From NCBI RefSeq assembly GCF_020819595.1, contig NZ_JAJHNP010000003.1, positions 434,001 through 498,000 on the forward strand: a DNA stretch of 64,000 nucleotides, read 5' to 3'. The notes under the pieces are model-generated. The model was not told where the DNA came from. It searched no databases and worked only from the letters and a program-made list of their open reading frames with translations. Made by a program: the position numbers and the translations under genes. This DNA comes from Streptomyces barringtoniae (GTDB lineage: Bacteria > Actinomycetota > Actinomycetes > Streptomycetales > Streptomycetaceae). Within the stretch, counting starts at the first letter, position 1, and every line of letters begins with the position of its first letter. This document shows positions 53,259 through 62,295 of the stretch, one piece after another.

Positions 53259-54461
53259 ATGACTTTCTCCCTCGGTATCGTCGGCGCAGGACAGTTCTCC
53301 GGTCAGTTCGCCACCCTGTTCCAGGCCCACCCGGGCGTCCGTGACGTCTACGTCACCGACCTGCTGCCCGACCGGGCGGAGCGGCTCGTGGCCGCCCAGG
53401 GTCTCGTCGGCACCTTCCCTTCGTACGCGGCCATGCTGGAGTCGCGGGAGGTCGACGCGGTCGCGATCTTCACCCAGCGCTGGACGCACGGCCCGCTGGT
53501 CCTGGAGGGCCTCGGCGCGGGCAAGCACGTCTACTCCGCGGTCCCCATGGCGGTCACCACGGACGAGATATCCGCGATCATCGACGCGGTACGGGCGACC
53601 GGGCTGACGTACATGATGGGTGAGACCAGCCAGTACAACCCGGCGACCGTGCACGCCCGCAACCAGATCGCCCAGGGCGCCTTCGGCCGGCTGTTCTACG
53701 CCGAGGGCGACTACGTCCACGACATGGACCTCGGCTTCTACGAGGCCTACCAGTACAGCGGCGGCGAGGACTGGAAGGCGACGGCCAGCTATCCGCCGCT
53801 GCTGTACCCGACCCACTCGGTGGGCGGGGTGCTCGGGGCCTGGCAGACGCATGCGGTGAGCGTGTCGGCGATCGGGGTGCGGGACGATCGCGGCGACGGC
53901 GTTTTCGAGCGTTCGGTCAGCCAGTTCGACAACGACGTGTCCAACGCGACCGCGTTGTTCGAGGTGGCGGGCGGCGGATCGTTCCGTACGAACGAGTTCC
54001 GGCGGGTCGGCTACCCCTCGCACATCCGCGAGTCGCGGTTCCGGTTCTTCGGTACGGAGGCCAGCATGGAGCAGCTGGCGACAGTGGCGCTGTGGCAGGA
54101 CAAGAACGGGGTGAAGGACATCAGCGAGCTGCTGGAGCCCAAGCCGACCCTGGCCCCCGACGATCCGTCCCTGGCGCACATCGCGCCGGAGCTGCGGGCC
54201 GCCTTCACCTCGGGATCGGCGCCGGTGCACGACCGGTCCAGGCTGCCGCGGGAGTTCGACGAGCTCCACAACGGCCACGAGGGCAGCCACCACTTCCTCG
54301 TGGACGACTTCGTCACCGCGGTCAACACCCGTTCGCTGCCCACGGTGAACGCGTGGGTGGCCGCCCGCTACACCCTGCCGGGCATCATCGCGCACGAGTC
54401 CGCGCGGCAGGGCGGCGTCCGGCTGGCCATCCCCGACTTCGGGGACGCGCCGGAGGTGTGA
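53259..54461 (+). CDS. Gfo/Idh/MocA-family NAD(P)-dependent oxidoreductase
   Basis: 400 residues. N-terminal Rossmann domain (FSLGIVGAGQFSGQFATLFQ, then GVRDVYVTD), GKHVYSAVPMA in place of the usual EKP motif, then a C-terminal alpha/beta domain with GRLFYAEGDYVHDMD and YPTHSVGGVLGAWQ (the likely catalytic His). These enzymes oxidise or reduce sugars, inositols and their derivatives. The Lys of EKP is missing, so the catalytic acid/base may differ. Divergent from the ROK gene, which suggests sugar catabolism. Confidence 0.9.
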   Translation: MTFSLGIVGAGQFSGQFATLFQAHPGVRDVYVTDLLPDRAERLVAAQGLVGTFPSYAAMLESREVDAVAIFTQRWTHGPLVLEGLGAGKHVYSAVPMAVTTDEISAIIDAVRATGLTYMMGETSQYNPATVHARNQIAQGAFGRLFYAEGDYVHDMDLGFYEAYQYSGGEDWKATASYPPLLYPTHSVGGVLGAWQTHAVSVSAIGVRDDRGDGVFERSVSQFDNDVSNATALFEVAGGGSFRTNEFRRVGYPSHIRESRFRFFGTEASMEQLATVALWQDKNGVKDISELLEPKPTLAPDDPSLAHIAPELRAAFTSGSAPVHDRSRLPREFDELHNGHEGSHHFLVDDFVTAVNTRSLPTVNAWVAARYTLPGIIAHESARQGGVRLAIPDFGDAPEV

Positions 54462-54501
54462 CGGTACGGCGGCGACGGCTCAGGTGCCGGTCACGTACCG
54501 G

Positions 54502-55197
54502 TCAGGTGCCCGGCTTGCGGCCGTAGACGAAGACGTCGTCGCCCGTCTTCAGCAGCGACCAGTACGCCTTGGCGTCCTTGGTCGTCATGTTGACGCAGCC
54601 GTGCGAGCCCGGCGGGTTCCACATGCTCAGGTTGACCGAGTGGAAGGCCTGGCCGCCGTCGAAGAACTGGCTGTAGGGCATCGGCACGTTGTAGACGGTC
54701 GAGACGTGGTGGAGGTCCCGCCAGTAGATCCTCTTCAGGCCGGTGCGGGTGGCGTAGCCCCTGCGCCCGGTGCGCACGGGGACCGGTCCGTGGACGAGCT
54801 TCCTGCCGTCCTGGATCCAGCTCAGCTGGAGTGTGAGGTTCACACAGGCGATCCGGCCCCTGTTCACCGGGCACGCGCCGTCCTTGTTCGGGTTGTTCCC
54901 GACGGCCCTCTGCTTGTTCATCAGGTCCATCACGCCCCAGGTGACGGGTCCGGCGTAGCCGATGGCGGGCGTGATGCCGTGCTTGTTCTGGAAGGCCTGG
55001 ATGGCGCTGCAGTCGGCGGCGGACTGCCTGCCGTCGACCGGCCGGCCGAGGAACTTCTCGACCTGCTTCTGGTACGGCCCGGTCTGCGTGGTGCAGCTCG
55101 CGGCCTGGGCCGGTGCCGCGGTGAAGGCGAGCGTGAGCGGCGCCACGAGTCCCGTGACGCCCAGCGCGACGATGCCCCGTCTGCGTGTGTCCCCCAT
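54502..55197 (-). CDS. Secreted L,D-transpeptidase (YkuD) with peptidoglycan-binding region
   Basis: 231 residues. Signal peptide (RRRGIVALGVTGLVAPLTLA, cleavage near 33), an N-terminal PG-binding-like segment (YQKQVEKFLGRPVDGRQSAA, IQAFQNKHGITP) and a YkuD domain with catalytic Cys in PPGSHGCVNMTTKDAKAYW and His in FHSVNLSMW. It should form 3-3 crosslinks in the wall. ATG 55197 follows GAAGAGGG. Convergent with the Gfo/Idh/MocA gene. Confidence 0.92.
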   Translation of the reverse strand: MGDTRRRGIVALGVTGLVAPLTLAFTAAPAQAASCTTQTGPYQKQVEKFLGRPVDGRQSAADCSAIQAFQNKHGITPAIGYAGPVTWGVMDLMNKQRAVGNNPNKDGACPVNRGRIACVNLTLQLSWIQDGRKLVHGPVPVRTGRRGYATRTGLKRIYWRDLHHVSTVYNVPMPYSQFFDGGQAFHSVNLSMWNPPGSHGCVNMTTKDAKAYWSLLKTGDDVFVYGRKPGT

Positions 55198-55311
55198 GTG
55201 CAGCCCTCTTCTCCCCTGTTCACCCGGGGTCTGCCCCGGGTTCTCCCCTGCGCGATTCCCGCGATCTCGGACTGCTAGACCTGTGCGGGGGTCAAAGGGT
55301 TGTGGTTCCGG

Positions 55312-55962
55312 TCAGGCTGTGACGAAACGGTGAACCTCCTCGCCGCGCAGCCGGCCGGCGGGAACCCTGCGGCCGTACGCGACCAGCAGGAGGTCCTGGC
55401 CGCGGCCGTACAGGGCGGCGCCGGAGCCGAAGGACCAGTCGAGGTCGTCCGCGCACAGCCGCACACCGGTCAGGTCGGTGCCGAAGAGCCGGAAGGCGCG
55501 CGGGTCGACGGCGTCCAGCAGGATCCGCACCCGGTCCTCGGGCACCTTCCGGTCCAGTCCGAGGGCGACGGTGACGTCCAGACCGTGCACGACGTCGTGA
55601 CCGAGGGCCGCGGCGAGCCCGCCGACGGGCGGCTTCCAGGGGTGGTGGGCATGGGTGCGCAGGAAACCGGCGAGTACGGCGTCCGGGTGGGCGGCCGCGT
55701 CGCGGCGGGCGAGCCGGTCGGTCATGCGGTGCAGGCTGCCGCGCGCCTTGACAAGTTCCGCCAGCACCTGCGCGGTCGGGTGGCGGAACCCCATCGACAT
55801 GTGTGCCACGACCTCCCGTACCCGCCACCCCGCGCACAGGCTGGGCGCGCTCCACTGCTCGGGTGTCAACGCCTCGAAGAGATCGGCCAGTTCTCGACGT
55901 TCGGCGGCGATGGCGGCGGCCGTGGCGGCCCTGTCTGCTGCGGTGTGTGCTGTTTTCCCCAT
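55312..55962 (-). CDS. MDMPI N-terminal-domain (TIGR03083-like) protein
   Basis: About 216 residues. A DinB-like four-helix fold of the mycothiol-dependent maleylpyruvate isomerase family: ELADLFEALTPEQWSAPSLC, AGWRVREVVAHMSMG, GHDVVHGLDVTVALG. The His residues form the probable metal site; family members work with mycothiol or as resistance-type thiol transferases. ATG 55962 has GGAGG only one base away; ATG 56004 is the alternative but lies in the LysR promoter. Divergent from LysR, a possible regulator. Confidence 0.82.
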   Translation of the reverse strand: MGKTAHTAADRAATAAAIAAERRELADLFEALTPEQWSAPSLCAGWRVREVVAHMSMGFRHPTAQVLAELVKARGSLHRMTDRLARRDAAAHPDAVLAGFLRTHAHHPWKPPVGGLAAALGHDVVHGLDVTVALGLDRKVPEDRVRILLDAVDPRAFRLFGTDLTGVRLCADDLDWSFGSGAALYGRGQDLLLVAYGRRVPAGRLRGEEVHRFVTA

Positions 55963-56001
55963 GCCTCCAGGGTTGTCGACGTCGTTGCCGGAAGTCCAAG
56001 A

Positions 56002-56032
56002 CATGATCCGTCTGGCATCTAGCATGATCCGT
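56002..56032. promoter_or_regulatory. Direct repeats CATGATCCGT x2 at the LysR start
   Basis: CATGATCCGT at 56002-56011 and 56023-56032, exactly 21 bases apart (two helical turns), immediately before LysR ATG 56034 and between divergent genes. Candidate LysR autoregulatory site. Confidence 0.5.
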
Positions 56033-56033
56033 T

Positions 56034-56936
56034 ATGGAGTTGAGGCAGCTGCGGTACTTCGTGACGGTGGTGGAGGAGGCCGGATTCACCCGGGCCGCCG
56101 AACGGCTGCATCTGGCCCAGCCCGGGCTGAGCGCGCAAGTGCGGCAGTTGGAGCGGGAGTTGGGGCAGCCGCTGCTGGACCGCTCGGGCCGCTCGGTGCG
56201 GCCGACGGAGGTGGGTGAGGCCGTACTGCCGTATGCGCGGGCCGCGCTTGCGGCCGTCGAGGGGGTGCGGCAGACGGTGGAGGAGTACACCGGACTGCTG
56301 CGCGGGCGAGTCGCCGTCGGTCTGGTCCCCGGCACCCTCGCGCACCCCTTCGACATGGCCGGGCAGCTGGCGGACTTCCACGCGGCACATCCGCAGGTGG
56401 AGGTCACGCTCACCGAGGACACCTCGGAGCGGATGCTGACCGCGCTGCGCCGGGGCGAGCTGGACCTCGCGGTGGCCGGGGTCGCGGAGGAGGCACCGCC
56501 GCCGGGCATCGCCCACCATGTGGTGATCGACGAGCCGCTGGTCGTGGCGGCGGTGCCCGGGCACCCCCTTTTCGCCGAGTACGACGGCTGCGCTGCCGTT
56601 CCACCGGCGGCGCTGCGCGGGCACCGGCTGATCGGCCTGCCGCGCGGAACCGGGATGCGCGGTGTGGTGGAACGGCTGTGCGCCGAGGCGGGTTTCCGGC
56701 CGCTGATCGCGTTCGAGGCGGCGACGCCGGACGCGTTGGGCCGGCTGGCGGCTCGCGGGCTCGGGGTCGCCGTCCTGCCCGGTCTCGGCCCCCGGCCGGG
56801 CCTCACCGTCCTGCCTCTGCAAGACCCGCGGGCACGCGGCAGGGTGGCCCTGGCCTGGCGGGCGGAGGGACCGATGCTGCCGGCGGCGCGAGTGCTCCTG
56901 GGGCGACTGCGGGAGGGGATGGGCGGGGGCGGGTGA
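56034..56936 (+). CDS. LysR-family transcriptional regulator
   Basis: 300 residues. The LysR HTH is MELRQLRYFVTVVEEAGFTR, AAERLHLAQPGLSAQVRQLE, then RELGQPLLDRSGRSVRPTEV; the effector domain covers about 90-290. The mRNA appears leaderless or nearly so. Divergent from the MDMPI gene; downstream lies a PLP decarboxylase with a 28-bp palindrome at its promoter. Effector unknown. Confidence 0.93.
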   Translation: MELRQLRYFVTVVEEAGFTRAAERLHLAQPGLSAQVRQLERELGQPLLDRSGRSVRPTEVGEAVLPYARAALAAVEGVRQTVEEYTGLLRGRVAVGLVPGTLAHPFDMAGQLADFHAAHPQVEVTLTEDTSERMLTALRRGELDLAVAGVAEEAPPPGIAHHVVIDEPLVVAAVPGHPLFAEYDGCAAVPPAALRGHRLIGLPRGTGMRGVVERLCAEAGFRPLIAFEAATPDALGRLAARGLGVAVLPGLGPRPGLTVLPLQDPRARGRVALAWRAEGPMLPAARVLLGRLREGMGGGG

Positions 56937-56959
56937 GCGCCGCAGCAGGTGCGGCCGTT

Positions 56960-56989
56960 GTCGTGTGCGGGTGCGTCGTGTGCGGGTGC
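56960..56989 (+). repeat. 15-bp tandem repeat (x2)
   Basis: GTCGTGTGCGGGTGC occurs twice head to tail, then the first six bases again at 56990-56995. Confidence 0.7.
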
Positions 56990-56992
56990 GTC

Positions 56993-57032
56993 GTGACCGG
57001 TCGCGCAGTTCCCCGCGCCCCTTCGGGGCGCT
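56993..57032 (-). repeat. Streptomyces interspersed intergenic repeat, copy 3
   Basis: On the minus strand it reads GCCCCGAAGGGGCGCGGGG then AACTGCGCGACCGG, the common Streptomyces intergenic element. It has a CCCC-TTCGG-like hairpin and may end LysR transcription. Confidence 0.6.
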
Positions 57033-57047
57033 CATCGCCACCACCGT

Positions 57048-57075
57048 CCGGTCCAGTTCCCCGGAATTGGACCGG
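57048..57075. promoter_or_regulatory. 28-bp near-perfect palindrome upstream of the PLP decarboxylase
   Basis: Half CCGGTCCAGTTCCC and half CGGAATTGGACCGG are inverted copies at 12 of 14 positions. It lies 35 bases before ATG 57111; a strong operator candidate, perhaps for the upstream LysR or an unlinked regulator. Confidence 0.6.
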
Positions 57076-57110
57076 GCCGACGGCTTGCCCGCCCCTCTAC
57101 GCTGCGGCAC

Positions 57111-58499
57111 ATGCACCCCACCCTCGCCGACGACCTCTCCCGGCTCCCCGAACTGCTCCAGGCCGCCCGTGACTTCGCCGCCCATGAGGCGGTGGGAGTC
57201 ACCGAGCGACCGGTTGCCGCTCCTGGCAAGGCCCCCACGCGTACAACGCTTCCGGAGGAGGGCGCGGGCGCAGAAGCGGCTCTGGCGCAGTTCGCCGAGC
57301 GGTGGGCGCCCGGCTTCTCCGGCTCCGCCGGTCCCCGCTACCTGGGCTTCGTCACCGGTGGTGCGACCCCGGCGTCGGTCGCCGGGGACTGGCTGACGTC
57401 CGCGTTCGACCAGAACCTGTCCGGGGCGGGCGGTTCGTGGGCCCAGGAGCTGGAGCGGGAGACCCTGGCCTGGCTGCGCGGGTTGTTCGGGCTGGGCGAG
57501 GCGCACAGTGGCGCGTTCGTGACGGGGGCGACCGCGTCCAACACGGTCGGGCTGGCGATCGGCCGGGAGTGGCTCGGCGAGCGGCTCGGCGTGGACGTCT
57601 CGCGGGAGGGTGCGGCGGCGCTCGGCCCGGTCGAGGTGCTCTCCGGCAGCCCGCACTCCAGCGTGGCCAAGGCGATGTCGGTGCTGGGGCTCGGCCGGGA
57701 CCGGCTGCGCCGGGTGCCGTTGCTGCCCGGCAACCGGGAGGCGGTGGACGTGGCAGCGCTGGAGGCGGAGCTGGCCCGGCTGGAGGGCCGGCCGGCGATC
57801 GTCGTGGCGAACGCGGGCACCGTGAACACCGTCGACTTCGACGATCTGCGGGCGATCGCCGCGCTGAAGGAGGGTTACGACTTCTGGCTGCACGTCGACG
57901 CCGCGTTCGGCGCTTTCGCGGCGCTCTCCCCCGAGTACGCCGCACTGGTCGACGGTCTCGACGCGGCCGACTCGGTCTGTGTGGACCTGCACAAGTGGCT
58001 CAACGTCCCCTACGACGCGGCCGTACAGTTCACCCGCCGGCGTGACCTTCAGGTGAGGGTGTTCCACAACGCCTCCCCCTACCTGGGTCAGCCCGTCGGC
58101 GAGCCCGACTTCGTGCATCTGACCCCGGAGAACTCCCGGCGGCTGCGCGCGCTGCCCGCGTGGTTCTCGCTGGTGGCCTACGGACGCGCCGGGCACCGGG
58201 AGATCGTCGAGCGGAACGTGGCCCTGGCGCGCCGGCTCGGCGCGGGCATCGACGCGCTGCCGGGCCTGCGCCTGCTGGCACCGGTCCGGCTGAACGTCGT
58301 CTGCTTCACCCTCGCCGAGGACCCCACGCAGGAGCGGGTGGACGCACTGGCCCGGGCGGTCGCCGCGTCCGGGGAGGCGTATGTGACGCCGACCGTGTAC
58401 GGCGGGGTGCCCGGGCTGCGGGCCGCGTTCAGCAACTGGCGCACCACCGAGGCCGACACCGAGCGGGTGCTTCAGGCGCTGGCTGCGGCCTCGGGCTGA
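57111..58499 (+). CDS. PLP-dependent decarboxylase (group II, aromatic/glutamate type)
   Basis: 462 residues. GFVTGGATPASVAGDWLTSA, QELERETLAWLRGLFGLG, FVTGATASNTVGLAIGREW, HVDAAFGAFAALSP (PLP Asp) and DLHKWLNVPYDA (PLP lysine) show the group II decarboxylase or DegT-independent L-amino-acid decarboxylase fold. Such enzymes decarboxylate aromatic amino acids, DABA or cysteine sulfinate. Specificity unclear; some Streptomyces homologues are annotated as aspartate aminotransferase family. Preceded by a 28-bp palindrome and ends five bases before the convergent SDR gene. Confidence 0.88.
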   Translation: MHPTLADDLSRLPELLQAARDFAAHEAVGVTERPVAAPGKAPTRTTLPEEGAGAEAALAQFAERWAPGFSGSAGPRYLGFVTGGATPASVAGDWLTSAFDQNLSGAGGSWAQELERETLAWLRGLFGLGEAHSGAFVTGATASNTVGLAIGREWLGERLGVDVSREGAAALGPVEVLSGSPHSSVAKAMSVLGLGRDRLRRVPLLPGNREAVDVAALEAELARLEGRPAIVVANAGTVNTVDFDDLRAIAALKEGYDFWLHVDAAFGAFAALSPEYAALVDGLDAADSVCVDLHKWLNVPYDAAVQFTRRRDLQVRVFHNASPYLGQPVGEPDFVHLTPENSRRLRALPAWFSLVAYGRAGHREIVERNVALARRLGAGIDALPGLRLLAPVRLNVVCFTLAEDPTQERVDALARAVAASGEAYVTPTVYGGVPGLRAAFSNWRTTEADTERVLQALAAASG

Positions 58500-58503
58500 C
58501 GGC

Positions 58504-59331
58504 TCAGGGGGCCGGCTCCCCGGACGGCTCGGCCCGGCCGGCCCCGGGGTGCCGTACCACCGTGTGGAAGCCGGTGTTCACCGCGGTGAGCCCGCCGTCG
58601 ACCACCAGCGTGGTGCCGGTGATCCACGCGGCGTCGCGGGAGGCGAGGAAGGCGACCGCGGCGGCGATGTCCTCCGGCTCGCCGACCCGGCCGAGCGGAT
58701 AGAACGGGCGGAGCGCGTCGAGTTCGTCCTCGCGCCCCTCCCACGCCGAGGTGCGGACGGTGCCCGGCACCACGAGGTTCGCCCGTACGCCCCGGGTCCC
58801 CGCATGTCCGGCGAGGGTGCGGGTGAGCGAGCCGAGGCCCGCCTTGGCGGCGCTGTAGGCGTGGTTGCCGAAGTCCTGCATCCCGTTGACGGAGCCGATG
58901 CTGACGATCGCCCCGCGTCCGGAGGCGGCGAGATGCGGCAGGGCTGCGCGGCAGCAGCGGTAGGTGCCGGTGAGGGTGACGTCGAGGTCGAGCGCCCACG
59001 TCTCGTCGGCCCCGTCCTCGAAGAGCGGGGCGTCCGGGGTGCAGTGGGCCGCGCAGTTGACCAGCACGTCGAGCGATCCGAACGCGGCGACGGCGTGGCC
59101 GACGGCCGCCTCCACCGAGTCGCGGTCGCCGATGTCGCAGGCCAGCGCCTCGACCGCAAGACCCTGTCGGCGCATGGAGGCGGCGGTACGCTCGGCCTCG
59201 GGCAGGTCCCGGTCGGTGACCAGGATCCGTCCGCCCTCCTCGGCGAGCCTCCTGACGACGGCGGCGCCGATACCGCGGGCCGCGCCCGTGACGAGAACTC
59301 CGTGTCCTGCGAAGCGGGTGTGATCGGTCAT
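58504..59331 (-). CDS. Short-chain dehydrogenase/reductase (SDR), first copy
   Basis: 275 residues. Rossmann motif VLVTGAARGIGAAVVRRLAE, NAG-like LVNCAAH, Ser/Tyr/Lys triad with IGSVNGMQDFGNHAYSAAKA, and TGTTLVVDGGLTAVN. Classical SDR with NAD(P) and unknown alcohol or ketone substrate. Start ATG 59331 lacks a clear ribosome site. Shares orientation with the next SDR (32-base gap), so the two may be one operon. Confidence 0.92.
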   Translation of the reverse strand: MTDHTRFAGHGVLVTGAARGIGAAVVRRLAEEGGRILVTDRDLPEAERTAASMRRQGLAVEALACDIGDRDSVEAAVGHAVAAFGSLDVLVNCAAHCTPDAPLFEDGADETWALDLDVTLTGTYRCCRAALPHLAASGRGAIVSIGSVNGMQDFGNHAYSAAKAGLGSLTRTLAGHAGTRGVRANLVVPGTVRTSAWEGREDELDALRPFYPLGRVGEPEDIAAAVAFLASRDAAWITGTTLVVDGGLTAVNTGFHTVVRHPGAGRAEPSGEPAP

Positions 59332-59362
59332 GCGGTGACCGTACGGCCCCGCGGGCGCGCGG

Positions 59363-60277
59363 TCACCGGTATCCGGTGACGTCGGCCGGCTTGCCCGCGT
59401 CCTGCACCTCGACCAGGTACCGCCAGGCGTCGGGGCGGCTGCCGTCGAGGTCGGTGAAGCCGTACTCCCGGGCGAGGTGGCCGCTGGAGAGCGACTGCCC
59501 GTTGAAGCGGGCCACGTCGGGGTCGGCGGCCAGGGCGGCGACGGCGCGGCCGACATAGCGCGGGGTCTCGGAGATGGCGAAGTGCGGTTCGCGGTCGAGC
59601 GCTTCGCGCCAGTTGTCCTCGCGGACGCCGTACGCGTCGAGCATCATCTCCGAGCGCAGCCAGCCCGGGGTCAGGGCGAGCGCCGTGGCGCCGCGCGGGC
59701 CGAGTTCGTGGCCCAGGGCGAAGGCCATGCGCAGCACGGAGGCCTTGGCGAGGTCGTAGAAGAAGTTCACGCGGTAGGTGCCGCGGTTGTAGTCGGCGGT
59801 GCCGTCGGTCATCTCCACGACGAGGCCGCCGGGGTGCCGCAGCAGGAGCGGCAGCGCGAAGTGGCTGGTGATCGCGTGTGTCTCCACCGCGAGCCGGAGC
59901 AGTCCGAGCCCGCCCGCAAGGTCGTGCTCCCAGACCGGGGTGTCCCACTCGAAGAGTTTCTCGCCGCCCCAGATGTCGTTGACGAGGATGTCGAGGCGGC
60001 CCTGTTCGCGGTCGATGCGCTCCACGAGGGCGCGTACTGCGGACTGCTCCAGATGGTCGGCGGCGACCGCGATGCCGTGTCCGCCGGCCGCGGTGACGAG
60101 GTCGGCGGTGTCCTCGATGGTCTCGGGGCGGTCGTACTCCGAGCGGCGCTCGCGGGTGCTGCGGCCGGTGACGTAGACGGTGGCGCCGGCCGCGCAGAGT
60201 TCCACGGCGATGCCGCGCCCGGCGCCCCGGGTCGCCCCCGCGACGAGCGCCACCTTGTCCTGCAGCGGTCCTGACAT
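59363..60277 (-). CDS. SDR-family oxidoreductase, second copy
   Basis: 304 residues. ALVAGATRGAGRGIAVELCA glycine motif, LVNDIWGGEKLFEWDTP, active-site YDLAKASVLRMAFALGHELG (YxxxK) and C-terminal extension ARFNGQSLSSGHLAREYGF. ATG 60277 is preceded by GGGAGG. Longer than classical SDRs and different in motif from the neighbouring SDR, so not a recent duplicate. Substrate unknown. Confidence 0.92.
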   Translation of the reverse strand: MSGPLQDKVALVAGATRGAGRGIAVELCAAGATVYVTGRSTRERRSEYDRPETIEDTADLVTAAGGHGIAVAADHLEQSAVRALVERIDREQGRLDILVNDIWGGEKLFEWDTPVWEHDLAGGLGLLRLAVETHAITSHFALPLLLRHPGGLVVEMTDGTADYNRGTYRVNFFYDLAKASVLRMAFALGHELGPRGATALALTPGWLRSEMMLDAYGVREDNWREALDREPHFAISETPRYVGRAVAALAADPDVARFNGQSLSSGHLAREYGFTDLDGSRPDAWRYLVEVQDAGKPADVTGYR

Positions 60278-60377
60278 GTCCGGCCTCCCGTGCGTTTGCG
60301 ACTGTCGGTACGACTGCTGTCGCCGTCCACTGTCACGGGAAAGCCGGACGTCTTCTGTCGGGATTGCCGACGCGGAC

Positions 60378-61007
60378 TCAGTGTCCGCGCCTGATCCACT
60401 CCTCCAGGTGCGGTGCCTCGGCGCCGATGGTGGTGGGGTCGCCGTGGCCGGTGAGGACCTTGGTCTCCGGCGGGAGGGTGAGGAGCTTGTCGCGGATGGA
60501 GTCGATGATCGTCGGGAAGTGCGAGTACGTGCGTCCGGTGGCGCCCGGGCCGCCCCGGAACAGGGTGTCCCCGGTGAAGACGGTGCCGAGCGCGGGGTCG
60601 TACAGGCAGACGGCGCCGGGGGCGTGCCCCGGGGTGTGGATCACGGTCAGGTCGGCGCCGGCCGCCTCGATGACCTGGCCGTCCAGGAGGTGCCGGTCGG
60701 GGTCGCGGTGCGGGTGGGTCGTCTTCCACAGCGGCAGGTCGTCGGGGTGCAGCCAGATGGTGGCGCCGGTGCGGTCGGCGAGTGCCGGTGCGGCGTTGAC
60801 GTGGTCGTTGTGGGCGTGCGTGCACACGATGGCGATCAGGCGCCGGTCGTCGACGGCGCGGGCGATGGCCTCGGCGTCGTGGGCCGCGTCGATGACGATC
60901 ACCTCCCGCTCGTCGCCGACGATCCACACGTTGTTCTCGACGTCCCAGGTGCCGCCGTCGAGCGTGAACTGCCCGGTGGTGACGAGGCGTTCGATGCGTA
61001 CGGTCAT
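60378..61007 (-). CDS. MBL-fold hydrolase coupled to mycothiol-dependent formaldehyde dehydrogenase
   Basis: 209 residues. Metallo-beta-lactamase motif [15 protein letters not shown] (HxHxDH), [37 protein letters not shown] and [16 protein letters not shown]. The start overlaps the mscR stop by four bases (ATGA). In this context it probably hydrolyses S-formylmycothiol, or acts as a glyoxalase-II-like thioesterase, completing formaldehyde oxidation to formate. The reaction is inferred from neighbours. Confidence 0.9.
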   Translation of the reverse strand: MTVRIERLVTTGQFTLDGGTWDVENNVWIVGDEREVIVIDAAHDAEAIARAVDDRRLIAIVCTHAHNDHVNAAPALADRTGATIWLHPDDLPLWKTTHPHRDPDRHLLDGQVIEAAGADLTVIHTPGHAPGAVCLYDPALGTVFTGDTLFRGGPGATGRTYSHFPTIIDSIRDKLLTLPPETKVLTGHGDPTTIGAEAPHLEEWIRRGH

Positions 61008-62092
61008 CGGAACACCACCACGGACCGCAGCACGTCGCCGTGGTGCATCCGCTCGAACGCCTTCTCCACCTCGTCGAGCTGGATGGTCTCCGAGACGAAC
61101 GCGTCGAGCGGCAGCCGCCCCTGCAGGTGCAGGTCGATGAGCATCGGGAAGTCGCGGGAGGGCAGGCAGTCGCCGTACCAGCTGGACTTCAGGGCGCCGC
61201 CGCGGCCGAAGACGTCCAGCAGGGGCAGTTCGAGCTTCATCTCGGGGGTGGGGACGCCGACGAGGACGACGGTGCCGGCGAGGTCGCGGGCGTAGAAGGC
61301 CTGCTGGTACGTCTCCGGGCGGCCGACGGCCTCGATGACGACGTCGGCGCCGAAGCCGCCGGTCAGCTCGCGGATCGCCGCGACCGGGTCGGTCTCCTTG
61401 GAGTTGACGGTGTGGGTGGCGCCCAGGGTGCGGGCCTTGTCCAGCTTGCGGCCGTCGATGTCCACAGCGATGATCTTCGCCGCGCCGGCCAGGTTCGCCC
61501 CGGCGACGGCCGCGTCGCCGACCCCGCCGCACCCGATGACGGCGACCGAGTCGCCCCGCCCGACGCCGCCCGTGTTGATGGCGGCGCCGATACCGGCCAT
61601 GACCCCGCAGCCCAGCAGGCCGGCGACCGCCGGGGAGACGGCCGGGTCGACCTTGGTGCACTGGCCGGCGGCGACGAGCGTCTTCTCGGCGAAGGCGCCG
61701 ATGCCCAGTGCCGGCGAGAGCTCCGTGCCGTCGGTCAGGGTCATCTTCTGCTGCGCGTTGTGCGTGTCGAAGCAGTACCAGGGCCGCCCGCGCAGACAGG
61801 CCCGGCACTGACCGCACACGGCACGCCAGTTGAGGACGACGAAGTCGCCGGGCGCGACATCGCTCACGCCCTCGCCGACCGACTCCACGACACCGGCGGC
61901 CTCATGGCCGAGGAGGAAGGGGAAGTCGTCCGAGATGCCGCCCTGCTTGTAGTGCAGGTCGGTATGGCAGACGCCGCAGGCCTGGACGCGCACCACGGCC
62001 TCGCCGGGCCCCGGGTCCGGCACCACGATCGTCTCGATCCGTACGGGCTCGTCCTTCCCCGGTGCGATCACGCCGCGCACTTCCTGCGCCAT
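61004..62092 (-). CDS. mscR: S-(hydroxymethyl)mycothiol dehydrogenase
   Basis: 362 residues, zinc alcohol dehydrogenase family. Catalytic zinc region [17 protein letters not shown] and [15 protein letters not shown]; structural zinc cysteines in [23 protein letters not shown] site [20 protein letters not shown]. The sequence start [18 protein letters not shown] is typical of actinobacterial mycothiol-dependent formaldehyde dehydrogenase, which oxidises S-hydroxymethyl-mycothiol. ATG 62092 is preceded by GGAAGGGG. Operon with the MBL hydrolase. The family also includes nitrosomycothiol reductase activity. Confidence 0.93.
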   Translation of the reverse strand: MAQEVRGVIAPGKDEPVRIETIVVPDPGPGEAVVRVQACGVCHTDLHYKQGGISDDFPFLLGHEAAGVVESVGEGVSDVAPGDFVVLNWRAVCGQCRACLRGRPWYCFDTHNAQQKMTLTDGTELSPALGIGAFAEKTLVAAGQCTKVDPAVSPAVAGLLGCGVMAGIGAAINTGGVGRGDSVAVIGCGGVGDAAVAGANLAGAAKIIAVDIDGRKLDKARTLGATHTVNSKETDPVAAIRELTGGFGADVVIEAVGRPETYQQAFYARDLAGTVVLVGVPTPEMKLELPLLDVFGRGGALKSSWYGDCLPSRDFPMLIDLHLQGRLPLDAFVSETIQLDEVEKAFERMHHGDVLRSVVVFR

Positions 62093-62295
62093 GGTCTGGC
62101 CCCTTCCTCGAATGCCTTCGCCGCCGACCCTATGCGCGACCGGCCGGTAGCGGGCGGACCACGGCCGTGATCGTGGATCTTTCCGGCCGCCGGGCGAACC
62201 GGTCCGCGCCGGACCCGCCCATTCGGCGGCGCCGGGCGCTCCCGCCGGGAACAGCGTGCTCATTCGTGGGAAATGATCCGCTCTCCGGTAAGAAT

